Shown piece by piece: positions 10,990 to 23,385 of a stretch of 64,000 nt of DNA. Source of the stretch: Populus alba. Its lineage: Eukaryota; Streptophyta; Magnoliopsida; Malpighiales; Salicaceae. The DNA is taken from NCBI RefSeq assembly GCF_005239225.2, contig NC_133288.1, positions 6,157,035 through 6,221,034 of the forward strand, given 5' to 3'. The notes under the pieces were generated by a model. The model did not search any database and was not told the DNA's origin. It was given only the letters and a program-made list of their open reading frames with translations. Each line of letters starts with the position of its first letter. The stretch's first letter is position 1. The translations under genes were made by a program, and so were the position numbers.

Positions 10990-12352
10990 AGAAAATAAAA
11001 TTTTGCAATGAAAAAATAGTCTTTACACTTGAAGATAAAGAATTGAAAGATGAAATTTTAAATGAAACTTATGAATCTCAACTTATAGTATATTTAGAAA
11101 GCATCAAAATATATAAGAATCTGAATGAATATTATTGGTGGTCAAGGATGAAGGAGAAAATAACAGAATTTATGGTAAAATATGTTATTTGTCAGCAAGT
11201 TAAGATAGAATATAAAAGGTCCATATGAGATTTTAGTTTCTTGCAGTATCATAATGGAAATGAGAGAATATTAATATGGACTTTGTTTCTATATTTCTAA
11301 AAAGCAATAAAAGAAATGATGAGGTCTTAGTAATTGTAGATAGATTAACAAAGTTTATCCTATTTTTACCAATAAAAATGACAAATCTAGTGGATAAAGT
11401 GGCCAAGTTATATGTGGATGAGGTGTTTAGACTTCATAAAGTTTTAGTAATGATAGTTTTTGATGGAGACCCTTAGTTCACTTTAAGGTTGTGGCCCTAT
11501 TTATAATACACTATAAGAACCAAGCTAAACTTGAGTATAATTTGTTACTTATAAATAGATAGATAATTTAAGAAGATCATTTAATTACCGGTATACTTGT
11601 TGAGATCTTGTATCCTAAAATTTAGAGGATAGTAAGAGGATGATCTATCTTTTGTGGAATTTGCTTATAATAATAGTTATCATGCCATAATTGACATGAC
11701 ACCATATGAAGTATTGTATGGAAAAAAGTGTCATTCTCCACTATGTTGGAAAAAGGCAGGAGAAAGAAAATTACTGGGGCTCAAATTAATGTAAATGACT
11801 ATTAAGAATATGAGGATGATTAAGAATAAAATGAAGAAGGTTCATGATAGACATAAAAGTTAAGTAGATAATAGGATTGAAGTTGAGGACCGAGTGTTCT
11901 TGAAAGTTTCCTTATGAAAGATTATAATTTGTTTTAGAATGTAAGGTAAATTAACACCCACATACATTGGCTTTTTTAAAGTTGTGGAAAGAATTGAATT
12001 AGTTGCTTATAAATTGACGTTGTCCTCACACTTATCAAAGATATGTGATGTGTTTCATGTTTCTTTGCTTTAGAATGCAAAGATAGATCTTGAAAGACTT
12101 TTGACTCAAGTTTCTTTGGAAATTAAAAAGGATCTAACTCTAGAGATAAAAACATGTTAGCATTTTGAATCTAAATGAGAAAGAACTAAGAAATAAGGAG
12201 GTTTCTATAGTAAAAATTCTTTAGAGAAGTTCCTAAATAGAAGAAGAGACTTTGGAAAGAGAGGCAAATACGAGAAAGAAAAAACTAGAGTTATTTATAA
12301 ATGAAAGTAAGAATTTAGAATTTCAAGGACAAAATTTTTACAGGGGGGAGGA
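10990..12352 (+). mobile_element. decayed Ty3/gypsy retrotransposon, integrase region
   Basis: Frames broken by stops preserve the order of a plant gypsy integrase. The H2C2 zinc-binding region reads DEILNETYES..., YYWWSRMKEKITEF, YVICQQVK (11043-11228). The catalytic core reads VDRLTKFILFLPIKMT, VAKLYVDEVFRLHKV, FDGDP (11276-11476). The later core reads FVEFAYNNSYHA, MTPYEVLYGKKCHSP, CWKKAGE (about 11650-11775). A chromodomain-proximal KLTLSSHLSKICDVFHVSLL follows (about 12013-12073). Frames are disrupted and the histidine pair is partly lost, so it is dead. A polypurine tract (12342-12352) marks the 3' end of the internal region. Gag, protease and RT are absent here, so the element is 5'-truncated. 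Confidence 0.8.
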
Positions 12353-13900
12353 TGTAAACCTTGGATTAAAAATGAAAATGACAACTTATAATGGAAATAA
12401 ATTCATGAACCCTAATTTAAATATTAAATAGGAATAAGGAATATAAAAATTTAATAGGAAAAAAAATTGTTAAAATAAAACTTAAGGAATCGATGTTAAA
12501 ACAAATAAAGAAGTCATTATTGGCAAAGTAAAATACAAAAAGTATCATTAGAGTTATAAGTAAAGGCATTGTTGTCACACACGCACACTCTTATATGTCC
12601 TCCTTTATAAGTCAATGGGGTGCCATTGTTTTAGAAAAAAATGAGAGCTTAGTTCTTTCATGTTTTCACTAAACTGATTCAAACTTATAGAGATTTTAGG
12701 TGTTTTATGGATGATCTAGGTAGTTAATGAAAGAAAACCAAAGTTTTAGAGGATTTGAGAGACAAAAATTAGGGAGAGAAAGTTTGGTTTTAGAACGAGA
12801 AGTTTGAAAATAAGAAAAAAAGAAAAAAGAAGAAGATTTGGAAGCTATTCAAGTCATTTTGATTGTTGATTTAAAATGGTAAGAAGTCCTTTTTATTTCA
12901 TTCTTGTTGTGATTTATATTGATTTTTATTTTTGTGTACAAAAACCATGGGTTAGTTTTAAATGAATGATGGATGGGATGTAACTTAGAAATGGATGATA
13001 AGTCCTGGATTTAAACTTGCTAGGAATAATTTGAAGTATGAAATTGAAAGAAACAACTTTGATTCATTTGGTGAGAGGTTCAACCAAGCATAGGTATAAT
13101 GTTTTAATTTGGGAAATTATAATAAAATGGATTTTAAGTTAAATTTACAATGAAATGTTAAATTAGATGTTGAAACTCATGAGGTTGGAGATGCTTGGTT
13201 CATCTTAAAAAGGGTATCAACTATAGAACAATGTAATTGATTTTATGTATTGAATTAATTATTAAATATTGAAATACAATGCATAAAGATAAATTTAATG
13301 AAGAAAAAATAGAGAAAAACTTAAAGGCACATATTGTTAAGTTATGGCTTAAAAGAAGAAAATAAGACTTGATGATGATTTTGATTAATATGTTAAGTGT
13401 TCAATGAAGCTTGGAAAATGAATCTGCTTAGAATAAATGGCTAGAAAGATTAACACACAATACATGGAATGATGGTTAATGATGGTTATATATTTTGGAA
13501 TAATAATAATAATAATATAATGTATGTGATGATTTTGAAATAATCATGAGCACATATGTTTCTTGAATTTGAATGTAGCTAGGAGGAAATGAAAAGGAAT
13601 TTATAGAAGTTTGATAAGTTAAATTTAGTTAATGATAAAGAAAAATGATTTCAAATGACAATAAAATGGAAGGATTTTGAATTGAGATTTGGGTGCATAA
13701 TATTTTTAAATAAAATTTCAAGAATATGATGAGTAATATTTATTTGAAAATTATATATGAAATTGGTTAGTGGTGTGTATATTTTGTTTTGTTTTCAAGA
13801 AAAAAGAAAAAAAAAAGGTGTTGAGCCTTCTTGAAAACTTTGCATGATACATTGGATTTAATTATAAAAATCTATAGCTTGTAAATATGAAAAATTAATA
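12353..13900 (+). repeat. probable 3' LTR of the Ty3/gypsy remnant
   Basis: TGTAAACC follows directly after the polypurine tract AGGGGGGAGGA, as expected for an LTR start. A TATA-like TTTATAAG lies near 12603. No second LTR is present in the window, so the right end cannot be fixed by comparison. 13900 is only an upper estimate, set by the start of the RPL26 upstream region. No coding potential is seen. Confidence 0.45.
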
Positions 13901-13995
13901 TAAGTTATGTTTTTTAAAAAACCAGGAGAGGTAATAGCGACAAGACTTACACTAATGGCGTACAAATTATTTTACAATAATCTTAAGGCTAATTG

Positions 13996-14116
13996 AGCCC
14001 ATCGAAACAAATCAAATAGCAGCCCAAATACACACAACAAGGCCCACCTTAAAAACCCACCAAAAAAACAAAAAAAAAAAAACCCTAGCATTTCACGTCC
14101 CTCGTCCTTATATAAA
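13996..14116 (+). promoter_or_regulatory. RPL26 promoter: site II motifs, telo-box, TATA
   Basis: Three site II-type motifs (RGCCCA, reverse of TGGGCY) occur at 13996-14001, 14021-14026 and 14041-14046. A telo-box AAACCCTA lies at 14080-14087 and a TATA box TATATAAA at 14109-14116. A pyrimidine-rich stretch (CCCTCTCTAATCTCTTTCCC) follows, where transcription should start. Site II plus telo-box is the known signature of plant ribosomal protein promoters responding to TCP factors and growth state. Its position 90-210 bp upstream of the RPL26 ATG fits well. Confidence 0.8.
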
Positions 14117-14206
14117 TTCCTTCACTATCCCTCTCTAATCTCTTTCCCGCAGCGCCCCCCTCCCAAAAACCCTTAACCCATATAGCGAGCAGCTACAACC
14201 GCTACC

Positions 14207-14647
14207 ATGAAGTATAACCCCAGGGTCTCCTCCTCCAGACGCAAGAGCCGGAAGGCCCACTTCTCGGCGCCCTCCTCCTTGCGCAGGATCCTAATGAGCT
14301 CTCCTCTCTCCACTGACCTCCGCCAGAAGTACAACGTCCGATCCATGCCTGTCCGTAAGGACGATGAAGTCCAGGTTGTTCGTGGGACCTACAAAGGACG
14401 CGAGGGGAAGGTGGTTCAGGTTTATCGTCGAAAGTGGGTCATCCACATCGAGAGGATTACACGTGAGAAGGTGAATGGGTCAACCGTTAATGTCGGTATC
14501 AACCCGTCCAAGGTTGTTATCACGAAGTTGAGGCTTGATAAGGATAGGAAGTCTCTATTGGATCGCAAGGCAAAGGGACGTGCTGTTGGAGACAAAGAGA
14601 AGGGCACTAAGTTCACTGCCGAGGACATCATGCAGAGTGTGGACTGA
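14207..14647 (+). CDS. RPL26: 60S ribosomal protein L26 (uL24)
   Basis: An intronless ORF of 146 aa. It starts [20 protein letters not shown] and carries the KOW motif region [20 protein letters not shown] (residues ~49-68), then [20 protein letters not shown]. The C-terminal tail is basic, ending EDIMQSVD. Length and sequence agree with eukaryotic L26. The protein binds 25S rRNA near the polypeptide exit tunnel. The ATG context (CTACCATGA) is good and the upstream leader is short and pyrimidine-rich. The local sequence is clearly more GC-rich than its surroundings, as expected for a highly expressed r-protein gene. I see no defects. Confidence 0.97.
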   Translation: MKYNPRVSSSRRKSRKAHFSAPSSLRRILMSSPLSTDLRQKYNVRSMPVRKDDEVQVVRGTYKGREGKVVQVYRRKWVIHIERITREKVNGSTVNVGINPSKVVITKLRLDKDRKSLLDRKAKGRAVGDKEKGTKFTAEDIMQSVD

Positions 14648-15239
14648 TTGGTTTGTTTGAAATGAAATATTTTGTCGGCAAGGTTTTGAATTATTTATCT
14701 ATTTCCATAATGCTGTTTTTGGATATGTTTGGAGACTTAAGGTTATTTAATGTGACCTGGATTTTGTTTCTTCTTGTTCCTCTTGTTTTGTTTCTACTGC
14801 TGAAAGTGTACTTGGTTTCCTTTGAAAAGAGGGAAATTGGGTATGTATCTGTGTGGATTCTGTATATTCTTTAGACTGTAGATGGCTCGTTAAGGGTTTT
14901 TGGTACATAGTTGGGGTTTAATTGGTTGGATTCTGTAGATTTCCAATTGGTTGAAACTTTAGCAGGAGCTTGGAAATAACTAGTTGAACTGAACGTGTAT
15001 GCTAAAGTTATGCTCTAAGTCATGTAGAAGCAGGGATAGGACTGGGAATTCGGTTGGGAGTTGAGTCTGTGGTTTGGTTTTTAATTGGGTTTTGTTTTCC
15101 TGTTAGGAATTGGTATTTAATTGGGTTTTGAAGAAGTTTGTGTCCAAATAGTGGTATTTACTAAGTGCAGTGCTTAAGTTTAACATAGAAGCGTGAAAAT
15201 ATTTTTGACTATGTAGTAGCTTAGGCTAAAATTAGGATG
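14648..15239. other. RPL26 3' flanking region
   Basis: The 3' UTR and downstream spacer of RPL26. The sequence is T-rich and non-coding; the frame at 14653-14874 is T-run driven, Leu/Phe/Val-rich and not credible. Confidence 0.5.
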
Positions 15240-15797
15240 GTGGTGTTCATTGATTTTTTGGTCATTAGAGGACTTTGCTTTTTTAAGAATGTGGTAGAAT
15301 TTATGTTAGTCTCAAAATGTTACCCATTGAATTTGAATCAAATGGATACCACAAACTTGATTTTAATTTATGAAATTTACTAGTGAATATTCATTGATTT
15401 TCAGTCGTAAGAGGATGTTTTGTTTTTAAGAATGCGGTAGAATTTATGTTAGTCTCAAAAGGTTACCTGTTGAGTTTGAATCAATTGGATACTACGAACT
15501 TGAATTCAATTTGTGAAATTTACTAGTGAATATTCATTGATTCATTCATAAGAGGATGTTGTGTTTTTAAGAATGCGGTAGAATTCATGTTAGTATCAAA
15601 AAGTTACCTGTTGAGTTTGAATCAATTGGATACTACGAACTTGAATTCAATTTATGAAATTTACTAGTGAATGTTCATTGATTCAGTCAGAAGAGGATGT
15701 GTTTTTAAGAACGCAGCAGAATTTATGTTAGTCTGAAAATGTTACCTGTTGAGTTTGAATCTATTGGATACTACAAACTTGATTTCAATTTATGAAA
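15240..15797 (+). repeat. four tandem ~140-bp repeats downstream of RPL26
   Basis: Head-to-tail units begin at about 15240, 15376, 15519 and 15660, with lengths of about 136, 143, 141 and 138 bp. The last ends at 15797, and a truncated fifth start (TTTACTAGTG) follows. Shared blocks are TTTACTAGTGAATATTCATT, AAGAATGCGGTAGAATT, GTTACCTGTTGAGTTTGAAT and ATTGGATACTACGAACTTGA. Copies 2 and 3 are closest, and copy 1 is the most diverged. No conserved reading frame spans them. Confidence 0.9.
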
Positions 15798-17260
15798 TTT
15801 ACTAGTGCACAATGCTTTTGCGGACTCTACAGTGAGTGCAGGGTTACAGGTGGATTCTCTTATGATTGTGAGATTTAGTGTTTCTTTTACATTGTTAACT
15901 TGGTCATCAATGTGGATTTTTCATCTGGTATAGACCATGAACACTTTGGATTTCACATTATATTGAAGCCTATGCATTTGCAGGCTTATCATGTAGATTT
16001 AGTAAGTTGTATTTCATCGAATTGCTTGCTATCATGGCAGGGTTAGTAAATCTTTTGAGGTTGTTTTTGAATGAACCTTTATCAGTATACAGATAGGAGG
16101 TTTAGGATCGAGCTTACTTTTGTTTAAAGGTTATGGCTGTGGATCTCACTGCAAGTTTGGGTACAGTTGGTGGTATCTCAGTATTGCTCACTATTTGAAT
16201 TTTCTGAGTTTGAAGAGCGTTTTGCTGACATAAATTACCTTTAGGATTGATTATAATGGTTTCTGCATATATCTGTTTTGACTTGTAATTTAGGACTTTG
16301 TTACAGCGGTATTGTTTTGTTTAGAAACGCTGTTCAACTTGTATATTTTAAAAAAATTAATTATTTTTTTTTTTAAAATTAATTTTTTTAATGTTTTTGA
16401 ATCATTTTAATGTTATAATATTAAAAATAATTTTTTTAAAAAAATAAAAAAAATATGATCTACATTTCTAAATTAAAAAGTATTTTGAACAATGTCACAC
16501 GGCATGAACAAATGCCTAATCCTCATCTACGATGATTGTGGGATTTTTCTGCATTAAAACTTGAATCCATTTTCTGTTTAACGATGCTCCTACTAGAGAA
16601 AATGATACATTTTTTAAGGGGAGAACTATTACAGTGCATACTGTCCTTTGCTATCAATTAAAAAGAAACTAAAGCTGCTCATGATTTTCCTATGCACAGT
16701 CAATACAACGTGGATTATAATTGTGCCCCTCAATTTTATTTTATTTTTAGTTTTGATTTTCGTCACCTTGACTATTTTTATTTCTTCCAAATATCGGTTT
16801 ATTGCTTTTTTGTGGTTAGCCTATACGGTGTTCTTATTTTTTTTTAACTGCCTAGTTAAATGTTTTAGTATGTATTTTTCTCTCAACTTCATAAAGCAAT
16901 ATTTGGTTACCATTAAAGATTTTTAAACATTTTTCAGTATATATAATTTTTAATTTGTTTTATTAAACATTCATATTTTCGCTTTAACTTGAAATTAGTC
17001 TTTTTTCTTGAAAACATATTTTTATCCAACCATGAAAATACATGGATTTTATAAAAAAGCTAAGGTGCTCAATAAAATATCATAGATAAAGTTGCCTTTT
17101 ATTGAGACTTATTTCATTAAGGATTCTAAAGTGTAATGATGATTTTGATATGGGGTGAATTTTATCTTTTTATAATATGGGCGGAGCTTGATACCATTCA
17201 AGCTCATGTGAGATTGTGGCTTGCAATACTCTACTCTATATATATATATATATATATATA
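15798..17260. other. AT-rich spacer with TA microsatellite
   Basis: No gene is recognised. An AT-rich block at about 16345-16495 resembles the dispersed repeat also seen at 23186, 32157, 47420 and 49030. A TA microsatellite at 17238-17260 marks the left edge of the duplicated segment. The 92-codon frame at 16648-16926 is a T-rich, hydrophobic artefact. Confidence 0.5.
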
Positions 17261-17344
17261 ATGTCAAACAAATATAATTTTAAAAGTTAAAATATTTATA
17301 AATAGTTAAAGATTAAATAGATCTTTAACTTAAAGTAATTCAAC

Positions 17345-17712
17345 TTAAACAAAATATAAAAATATTATAAAAGTAAAATGTTTTAACGCAAAAGAAACAT
17401 AAATCAAATCATCATGTCCATTAATAACATAGAAATAAAGATCTTGATCTTGTGGTGGTATGTAGAGAAAGTCATCAACTAAACATTCCAATAGTTGATT
17501 GTTGCCACCAAATTCATTCTCGTCATTAAAACATATATTTTCATCCTCTAAAGTCAAAGTAGATAAAGATGCTTCAATAATTTTCCAACTTATATCCTCT
17601 CCAACAAAAAAACTAGGTTCTTCACAAATCCATTCATTCAATAGGTCAATGTTATCAAGGCTAATGAGATCTAAAACATCCTTACTTTGCTTAAATTCTT
17701 ACAAAGTATAAA
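17345..17712 (-). pseudogene. acidic exon-like fragment, unknown family (copy 1)
   Basis: The minus-strand frame reads ...DVLDLISLDNIDLLNEWICEE, then SFFVGEDISWKIIEASLSTL, TLEDENICFNDENEF, NNQLLECLVDDFL, IPPQDQDLYFYVINGHDDL. It is rich in Asp/Glu and contains regular secondary-structure-like segments, so it looks like the terminal exon of a real gene, but no upstream exons are visible. A second copy at 26560-26935 has the same core with breaks. I cannot name the family. It may be carried by a transposable element. Confidence 0.35.
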
Positions 17713-18779
17713 TATGAAAAAAAACAACATGAATATAAACTATATATACTAGTGATAAATCTAATTTTAAAAAATTAATAATAATTTTTAATATTATTAT
17801 TAATATCATTGTTATTGAAAATAGTAATGAAAAAGAGTTTTTTATACTTGTGTGGTTTAATTAATTAAATTGAACCTGGTTCAATTTGATTCAATGGCTT
17901 TTCAAGACCGAAATGAAACATGTAAAATGAAACCAAAACATTCTGACTAAAATTTAGCCAAGAAATCCAAAACTGACCGAGATTTGAAATGAGATGAAAA
18001 TTGTTCCATTTTGTTCTGTTTTTTGAATTGGTATGAAATGTTTTGACCATTCCGGACGAAACAAAACGAAATTGACAGCCTATATATATATATATATATA
18101 TATTAAAAAAAACTAAAAGGATGGTAAAAACACCGTTTCCTTGTATACAATGTACCATAGAACACTGTTTTTACTATATCTCGCCATTAAAAAACAAAAA
18201 CACATAGACTAACATTTGATGGTAGAATTGTTTTTGCAATAAGACCATTTGGAAGAGAAATGCAAAATCAAGAACCAAACTAAAAAAAAAAGCGTAAAAA
18301 TAGAGTTCGAATGAATCAAATCAGGAGTTAAATTAAAGAAATTGAAAGTTTATTGGTCAATTGATGGTTTAAATGCATAAATTCAGAACTAGGGATTAAA
18401 ATGAAAATAGTGGTCAACTTTGGGGCTGACAATTGAGTTTGGCAAGGGCGAAATTTCATGAAATTAAAAGTTTGGAAGCAATTACGAGTATAATTAAAAG
18501 TAATTGGAAGAACAAGAATTCAATTGAATTTTTCCAAATCTCAAATTAAGAACCCTAAGTGACGTGCCATTCAAACTTAATGAAGAGAAGGTGAATGACA
18601 CATCGTTCGTTAGCTTGCACTTTTGTTTTGACAATTTTGGTTGATTGAGTTAGTAACTTTAAATACATAAATGTGGAGTTACAAACCTCCAAATTGAGTA
18701 AGGTTAGATCTAAATGACATGTGTGCATCCCCTCTACCAACTTTAGGTGGTCTCAGGCGATATTGACGTTAGAATTGCT

Positions 18780-20940
18780 TCGATGAGGCCTCAAAAATGG
18801 GCAACATAGCCAGTTTTGACAGTTTAACCATCATGCAAAAAATGATTTGCTTTTCATGTGTTCATACACAAAGGCTCTTCAATGGGTTCTTATCAAGGGT
18901 TTACAATACTCCCTTTAAGATCAGAGGTTAGAAATGGATTCAAGACCTCCTAAAACCCTAACAAAACCCTATAAATACCCCCTAAGAATCAAGAAAATGG
19001 GTGGAAAAAAAAAAGAAAGAAGGAAAGAAAAAAAAGAAAAGGATAAGAAAAATGAGAGAAATATCAATAAGAAATACAAGGGTAGAGGTCTAAAAACCTA
19101 AACAAAAGTTTTCTTAAGTTTTGTAAATTAATCAACAGAGAGTAGTTGTTCTAGGTATACATTACAAACCCAAAAGATGGTCCTTTGTGGCCTCCTTTTG
19201 TAGTTTTTTTTTTTTTAAAAAAATTTTTTTGGTTAACATTTATTGTTAAAAGCATATAAAAAAAGTTTGGAATGTTTAACAAAGAATATTGCATTCACCT
19301 CTTTGTTGCTGTGATTTTTATTTAATGAAGTTATTTTAAAGTTATTTTTATGTTTTAATTTGATGTATTAATGTTGCTGTTTAAGTTTTCTTTTTGATAT
19401 ATAAATGTTGTTTTAGATTCTATTTAGCTTAAGCTATATATGTTAAAGTAATGATGTTTATCCTTAGCTTGTTAAGCTTGTTCATGTACAAAATAAGTTA
19501 TAAAAACCATTTTTAATCTATATTGTATGAACATGTATGCTGTTTAAGGTTGTTGATTTTAGGATTTGGTATCTCATGCTTGATTTTGATTTTTTTTTGT
19601 TAGTTTTAGATTCAAACATGTTTATGTATGATATTGTGACTTGTTGGGATAAAAAAAACACGCTTTAAAAGCAAAAATGCCCATTTCTGGGCTTGGTAGT
19701 GGTTGCCTCGTGGCTAGTTTTTTGCTGGGTCTGGGCAATATTCTTCGTGTTCTTGGAAAGAAACATTGTCTTAAATCTTGATTTGGACCAATTTTGATCA
19801 ATTTCTTTTTACAAAACCCTTTCTTATGAATGATTAACCAATAATCTAGTGTTTATTTGCATTAGTAACACATTTATAATGGTTTTTAATCCTAAGGTTT
19901 CAATTTAGAACTGAAACTCATTTTGACAAAATTATGATGTTTAAGAGATAATCAAAATGAATGGATACTAGACTATTGATCTTTGTATGATTTCTAACAT
20001 GTATGTGCCTTTGTTTTGGCCACATCTAGTCTATTTTGGGTTCCATGTTACAAGATTTGTTTTGGGTGTTCTTTTTTTCTTTTTTTTCTTAATCTGTTTT
20101 GTTCAAAATTTTTAAGTTTTTGTGTTGTTTAGGTGTTAATCTATTTTTTTTTTGTTTTAGTTTTTTTTTTGGGTGAAACCAAAATTTTTTGTTCGGTTTA
20201 TGATTGAACAAAAAATTTCAAGTCAACCAGGTCGGGTCAGGTCAATTTTTTTCCCTTTTTTTTCTTGTATATGGCTAAAAATCCTAAAGTTATTTAAACA
20301 TTTTTTTTATTAAAAAAAATATCTAAAATACTTTGACATGTTTTTTTCATGTATAAAAATCATTGCATGGATTTTACAATAAGTTTGTAAAATTCCAAAA
20401 GATCTTGGCCTACATTCCAAAAATACCAAAAATTTTTTATTTTGTTTATTTTAATATGCGAGATTATGAACTTATATATAAGATATATTCCTGATATTAA
20501 ATAAAAAAATAGTTTAGTTTTTTATTGGTTATTAGAATGATTAGGTTTTTAATTTGATATGATAAGGACCTCCTTACTTGGGTGAACTTTTCTTAAACTT
20601 AAGACAAATCAACGGTTAGAAAACACAGCTTTTTTCTTAATTTATATTAGACGAATAAACAATGTAATTTAACTCATGTAAGGCATACTAAGGGTGCTAA
20701 TACCTTATTTTTATGCAATGAGTCCTCTTACCTAGACTCTAAGACCAGTCAGGGTTCCTAGTGATCAAAATACTAGGTGACTACTCCCATTCTCTTTTTT
20801 TCTACTGATAAAGAACGAGAATTCCTTGTTCTTTCCACCAACATCATTCCCGACTATCCCGATTCATAAGGATGATCTTCACGACCTCGCACACGTGTGA
20901 CAAAATAGTGATACTACTAGGATTCATAGATTAAACTTTG
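18780..20940 (+). repeat. probable LTR/leader sequence of an Ogre/TAT-like element (unit 1 copy)
   Basis: A long non-coding T-rich stretch is colinear with 27590-29790. Near its right end it holds conserved blocks (CTTACCTAGACTCTAAGACC, then a GTGACTACTCCCATTCTC region, then CGCACACGTGTGACAAAATA). These resemble the end of Ogre/TAT-type LTRs and the start of their internal region, and a gag remnant of that type follows at 21690. I cannot define TG...CA ends or a matching second LTR, so the boundaries are approximate. Confidence 0.35.
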
Positions 20941-21689
20941 TTCGTTTGTCTGATTATTATGTTTGATTTTTTTTATACATTTTTATGCTTTAAATTTTAA
21001 TGCTCTTTTGTTCATGTTTTATTATCAACATGCATTCCTTTTATGCTTTATTGTTTTTATTTATATATTGGATATGGATTACTGCCTCATGCATCATTTG
21101 CTTTAATTTTTGAAAGCATACATAAACTTCTAGATTAGGTGGAGGATTAGTGATCTACCTTATGACTATTAGTTAGGGTTCAAATGCATAAAACACCCAA
21201 CTCATATCTGAATGTCTGCTTGGTAATTATGGACATACGTGCCTTAACCATTCCTCATAACATCCCTATAGTGTTTTTATAAAGATCATCACTGGGTATA
21301 TCTGATATTCTTTTAAGACCAGGTAAAAAGCTTACCCATGATCAGTTGATAAATAGAACATATCTTTAGTTTGTATATACTACCTATAATCTGCATCAAG
21401 GCAAGCCTGATTATGTTAATCCTGTATTGCAGGATTCTAAACTGAAATCATGACTTCCATAAAGTATCCGTCTTTTCAATAATTTAGGAAAAAATCTAAG
21501 CTAACATAAGTAGCTAAAGGGAACTGCCCAAGAATCAATGCTAGTGGATTGCCATGCATTACTAAAATAAAACACATGGTAAATGGCCTGAAGAAATTGT
21601 TACCCATTATGAGATACTTAATGATGACAAGACTCTTTTTGAAAGGTGATATGAGGGAATTGCATAACTAATGAGGCTTTCAGTACAAG

Positions 21690-22340
21690 TAGTGATTGTG
21701 AAAGCCCTACTAAATTTTTAGGATCCCAATTATATGTGTTTTACCTTCGGGAACCTGATATGACACCTACCTTGAAGGAGTATGAAAGGATCCTAGATTT
21801 TTTAAATAATAGTAATAAGATCTACCTTAGATGAAAATTTGAAGACATGGCTTTGAAGGTAGTCAATTAATTATACTTAGAAAGAATTAGCCAGTATAGG
21901 GTAGTTGATGGAGGATTTAAGTGGAAAGTAATTGAAACTAGGATGAAGAAAAATGCTAAGAAAGATAAGTTAGGAGATGAACAATACAGATTAATGGTTT
22001 TTGCCATATTTGGTTTAGTTTTGTTCCCATATGAGATCAGAGTTCTCAGTTTAGAAGCCATAAATGCCTTTATAGAGTATAAGCATGATTAAATCAACCC
22101 TTCTACTATAATTTTAGCCGAAACCATGCTATCAATCAACCATTGTAGAATGCATGGGAAAGGAGCAATGAGATGTTGTGTCTCAAAATTGTATTTATGG
22201 ATTATCAATCATATCGAAACACCAAGATATATTATTCAATAACTTTTAGTAGTTTAACCTTCGATCGTTAAAGATATTACTATAAATGAAATTTGAAAGA
22301 TAGTTTTGGATATTTCATTATTCCAACAACGTAATTTTTT
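21690..22340 (+). pseudogene. gag remnant of an Ogre/TAT-type Ty3 element (unit 1 copy)
   Basis: A single forward frame broken by stops reads TLKEYERILDFLNNSNKIYL, LYLERISQYRVVDGGFKWKV, KLGDEQYRLMVFAIFGLVLF, EIRVLSLEAINAFIEYKHD, LAETMLSINHCRMHGKGAMR, LYLWIINHIETPRY. The order 'TL.EYE.IL', 'A...FGLVLFP' and 'L.....L.HR..GKG...CC...LY.W...H' matches the N-terminal gag/plant-mobile-domain-like region of Ogre/TAT retrotransposons. At least three stops make it non-functional, and no pol is present downstream. The unit 2 copy at 30560-31180 is similar. Confidence 0.55.
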
Positions 22341-22489
22341 TGGGGTAGATCGTCATCTAAATATGCCAGACCCATAGCTGACCGTTTAGAATCTCTTGTT
22401 ATCACAAGCCCATCGACTGCATCAATAAAAATTTTGATTTTTTTTTTTTAATTATCTTTAACAATCATGATATGTTTTTCTTTTTAAGA

Positions 22490-22910
22490 GAAGAATTATT
22501 CGAGTAAAAAACATTCAGTCAGATGATGTCTTCGTTTTGAACTTGATGTAAAAAAGGTCGACCCATTGGGAATACGAAATTAATCATGTTAGCATGCTTA
22601 AACTGATAGTGCCTAGCCTGATATGTAGGCTTGAATTTGTTTTCCACAATTTAAGGGAAGCCATAAACTGAAACTCGGATAAGGCTGCTAGAGTAAAACT
22701 GTTTCGAGTTCATACATATACACGTCTATACCCTTCTACTAATACTATGTACTACTACTCTCATTTTTCTTTATACGTACAAATACTAAACCTCAGCTCC
22801 GCTTGTCTTGCTCACTTTAGTTGGTCAGTTGCTAGCTTTAACGGACTCTAACTGACTCCTTTAAGGAAAAAAAGGAATTCTGTTAATTTAGTTAACAAAG
22901 ATTTTGAATT
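22490..22910 (+). promoter_or_regulatory. orphan copy of the NAC upstream module (unit 1)
   Basis: About 420 bp are highly similar to the DNA upstream of both NAC genes. Shared blocks: GATGTAAAAAAGGTC, TGAATTTGTTTTCCACAATT, CATAAACTGAAACTC, TACATATACACG, ACCTCAGCTCCGCTT, GGAATTCTGTTAATTTAGTT. No NAC coding sequence follows; the module runs into AT-rich DNA. It is the same relic as at 31390, where a NAC 3' UTR is attached. Confidence 0.65.
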
Positions 22911-23185
22911 ACTAATATAGTAATTTAGTTAACAAAGATTTTAAAAAAGGAATCGCCAGAGTAATTTTTATTTTCATTAATTAAACTAATATAGTAATTT
23001 TTCATGTAGTTAATTAAACAAAAAAAATGTATTTTCTTATAATAATTAAGGTTTTTTTAATTCTAAAAATCATTAAATTAATGAAATTTTGTTATATAAG
23101 ACAATTAATGACAATGCTCAACAGAAGATAGGAACATCAAACATAAAATTCTATACAACAAGTTGTAGCAAAAAAAGAGAGGCTA

Positions 23186-23385
23186 ATGGGGTGTTTGGGA
23201 TAGTTATAATAATTATTTTTTAATGTATTTTTTGTTTGGAGATAAATCAAAATAATATATATTTTTTAATTTTTAAAATTTATTTTAACATCAATACATC
23301 AAAACTATTCAAAAAAACAAAAAAGATTAAACAATTTTTTAATTGTTTTTTTTTTAACAAACTCCAACTAAAATGTTGTCCAATA
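23186..23385. repeat. dispersed AT-rich repeat, MITE-like (copy a)
   Basis: The copy begins near GGGGTGTTTGGGATAG and runs through AATAATTATTTTTTAATG, a block reading TTTATTTTAACATCAATACA and TCAAAACTATTCAAAA, to AACAAACTCCAACTAAA. Related blocks are at 32157, 47420, 48345 and 49030. The arrangement (GTTTGGG..., 'acatcaacacatcaaaa', then '...caaact') is one I associate with a very abundant short repeat family in Populus. No terminal inverted repeat or target duplication was resolved. Confidence 0.55.
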
